From positions 5,139,207 to 5,203,206 of the forward strand of contig OX439036.1 in assembly GCA_949317995.1 (NCBI GenBank): a stretch of 64,000 bases of DNA, read 5' to 3'. The position numbers were made by a program, and so were the translations under genes. This document shows positions 62,593 through 64,000 of this stretch, one piece after another (position 1 is the stretch's first letter; each line of letters starts with the position of its first letter). Source of the stretch: Acholoe squamosa (lineage: Eukaryota > Annelida > Polychaeta > Phyllodocida > Polynoidae). A model generated the notes under the pieces. It was given only the letters and a program-made list of their open reading frames with translations. It was not told where the DNA came from and did not search any database.

Positions 62593-64000
62593 AATTTTAT
62601 GCCGTGGGCAATAAAATCTGACATGTTAGGAGTTGGTGACTTGAATGAACCTTTCTAGTTAGCCAAGATACAGGGCTTTCAATAAAATAAAGTGTTATTG
62701 AGTAATATTGAGTTTGTGATTCCAATGGTCCTCAGGCTGGTGAACATCCTTCACTGAATCACACCATATATATCAGAATCTTAGGAATTTTAGAATGACA
62801 TTGTAGCTTGTATTTGCGGGGGAATCCCTTTGTTAAGCCGATTAAATGAGTCCTTATTGCTTTAAGGAAGTCATGGTAGGCTGTCTAATAGTGCATGTAT
62901 GGAACATTACAAATACTGTCCAATGGATATAATGAAATTGGACAGTTCCTAGGGCCTACTGCTCCAATCACCCTCTCACAGTTTGAACACCTTCCTAAAA
63001 CATATACAATACGTCTACACCCAACCTCCACCCCTATGAAGTCAGGCAATAAAAGTCTGTATAAGGGTCTATTGTATCAGCCTGTACAAATGATGGACCA
63101 CTCATAGGCCTGTTTGGCCTACAAGTACACTGTATCGTAGGCCTGGTTTCCCTTACAGCTACAAGTCACAATGCCTATGTTTTCAACTTCACACTCTTCA
63201 AACTCAGGGATGGTAAAACCAATTCCTGTAACGTTTACTCACATGTACATCCTGAAACAATCCTCTAAATCCGTCCATTGTTCTGCAATACATATTTACC
63301 ATGAATAATGCAATTTCAGGTTAGTTCCTTGAGCAAATTTTCAGAAATGTTTCCAAAGTTCCCACAACCAGGAACTGGAAGTAGAAATTATATCACAACA
63401 AACCCCTCTAACTTGGGTACCCAGACTGTAAGCAATGGGCCTTGACAGTAACCAGCTAAGAGACTTCCCCTTGCATATGTTCAGTGAGGCACTGCCAGGC
63501 AAACCGAAAATGGTAGTGAATTTAAAAGAGTCAGGAATGATATAGATTCAACTTGGTTTTTGACCAGCCAGTAAATTCAAGGTAGTACCAGTCATTTATC
63601 TGAAAATACCAAGACCTAGTTTAGAATATGGAGAATATAAACAGAAAAAACTGAAAAGGGGGCCAGCCACACTTTACAGACTCCTCAACTGTCAGCCCCT
63701 TACTGAAACCAGAACCCAGAAAAGCTATTGCCTGAGTTCATAACAGAACTAGGCCATTCATCGATTCCAATGTGGCAGTATGTCTGCCCCTTTTTCAAGA
63801 CCAGCACTTGTTTAAGACATGAATTACAGTGAATTCCTTAATTTCATTATCCAGACACTTTATTTGAGTGTGGTGCTTACGGAAGACAAGGGCCAATACA
63901 GCATATAGAAGACAACTTCACTAAACCACCACTAAAACACCACAGTCTAAATTGCCACCATCCACCCGCACCCACAGCCAATTACATTCCTCGTTACAAA
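62593..64000. other. No gene recognised
   Basis: 1.4 kb without repeat or coding signal I can support. Confidence 0.4.

Overview
This window is non-coding, repeat-dense eukaryotic DNA dominated by transposable elements. The families present (Ty3/Gypsy LTR element, TTAA-flanked piggyBac-like MITEs, hAT-type and TA-flanked MITEs, tRNA-derived SINE heads, minisatellites) fit an animal genome, most likely an invertebrate. I cannot name the species from the sequence. I recognise no host protein-coding gene; every long ORF belongs to one retrotransposon.

The main feature is a complete 12.85 kb Ty3/Gypsy element on the minus strand (47034-59880). It has two 364-bp LTRs that read as identical, a 4-bp target duplication, a primer site matching tRNA-His, and three long intact ORFs. 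These are a 1019-residue Gag with a long coiled coil and a CCHC knuckle, a 1411-residue Pol (protease, RT, RNase H, integrase) in the -1 frame, and, in the usual env position, a 1168-residue protein that does not look like an envelope. That protein has two zinc-finger-like motifs, basic and acidic low-complexity regions, RG-rich repeats and a coiled coil. The element inserted inside an older piggyBac-like MITE and looks very young.

The second notable feature is a 675-bp TRIM-like element (29742-30416), also on the minus strand. Its two ~226-bp terminal repeats each carry a tRNA-shaped sequence with Pol III A and B boxes. The primer-binding site next to the upstream repeat is complementary over 14 nt to the CCA-tailed 3' end that this same tRNA-like sequence would have. 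The element may therefore encode its own primer.

The left part (1-29700) holds a tRNA-like head in a short repeat array, two minisatellites, a tandem 630-bp duplication carrying a TIR MITE, several nested MITEs, a decayed non-LTR reverse transcriptase tail and two AT microsatellites. The middle (30417-47033) holds more MITEs, hairpin and inverted-repeat modules, and a 1.48-kb TIR element inserted into a 41-bp minisatellite. The right end (59881-64000) holds an hAT-type MITE nested in a region with a recurring 20-bp motif and a 365-bp tandem repeat.
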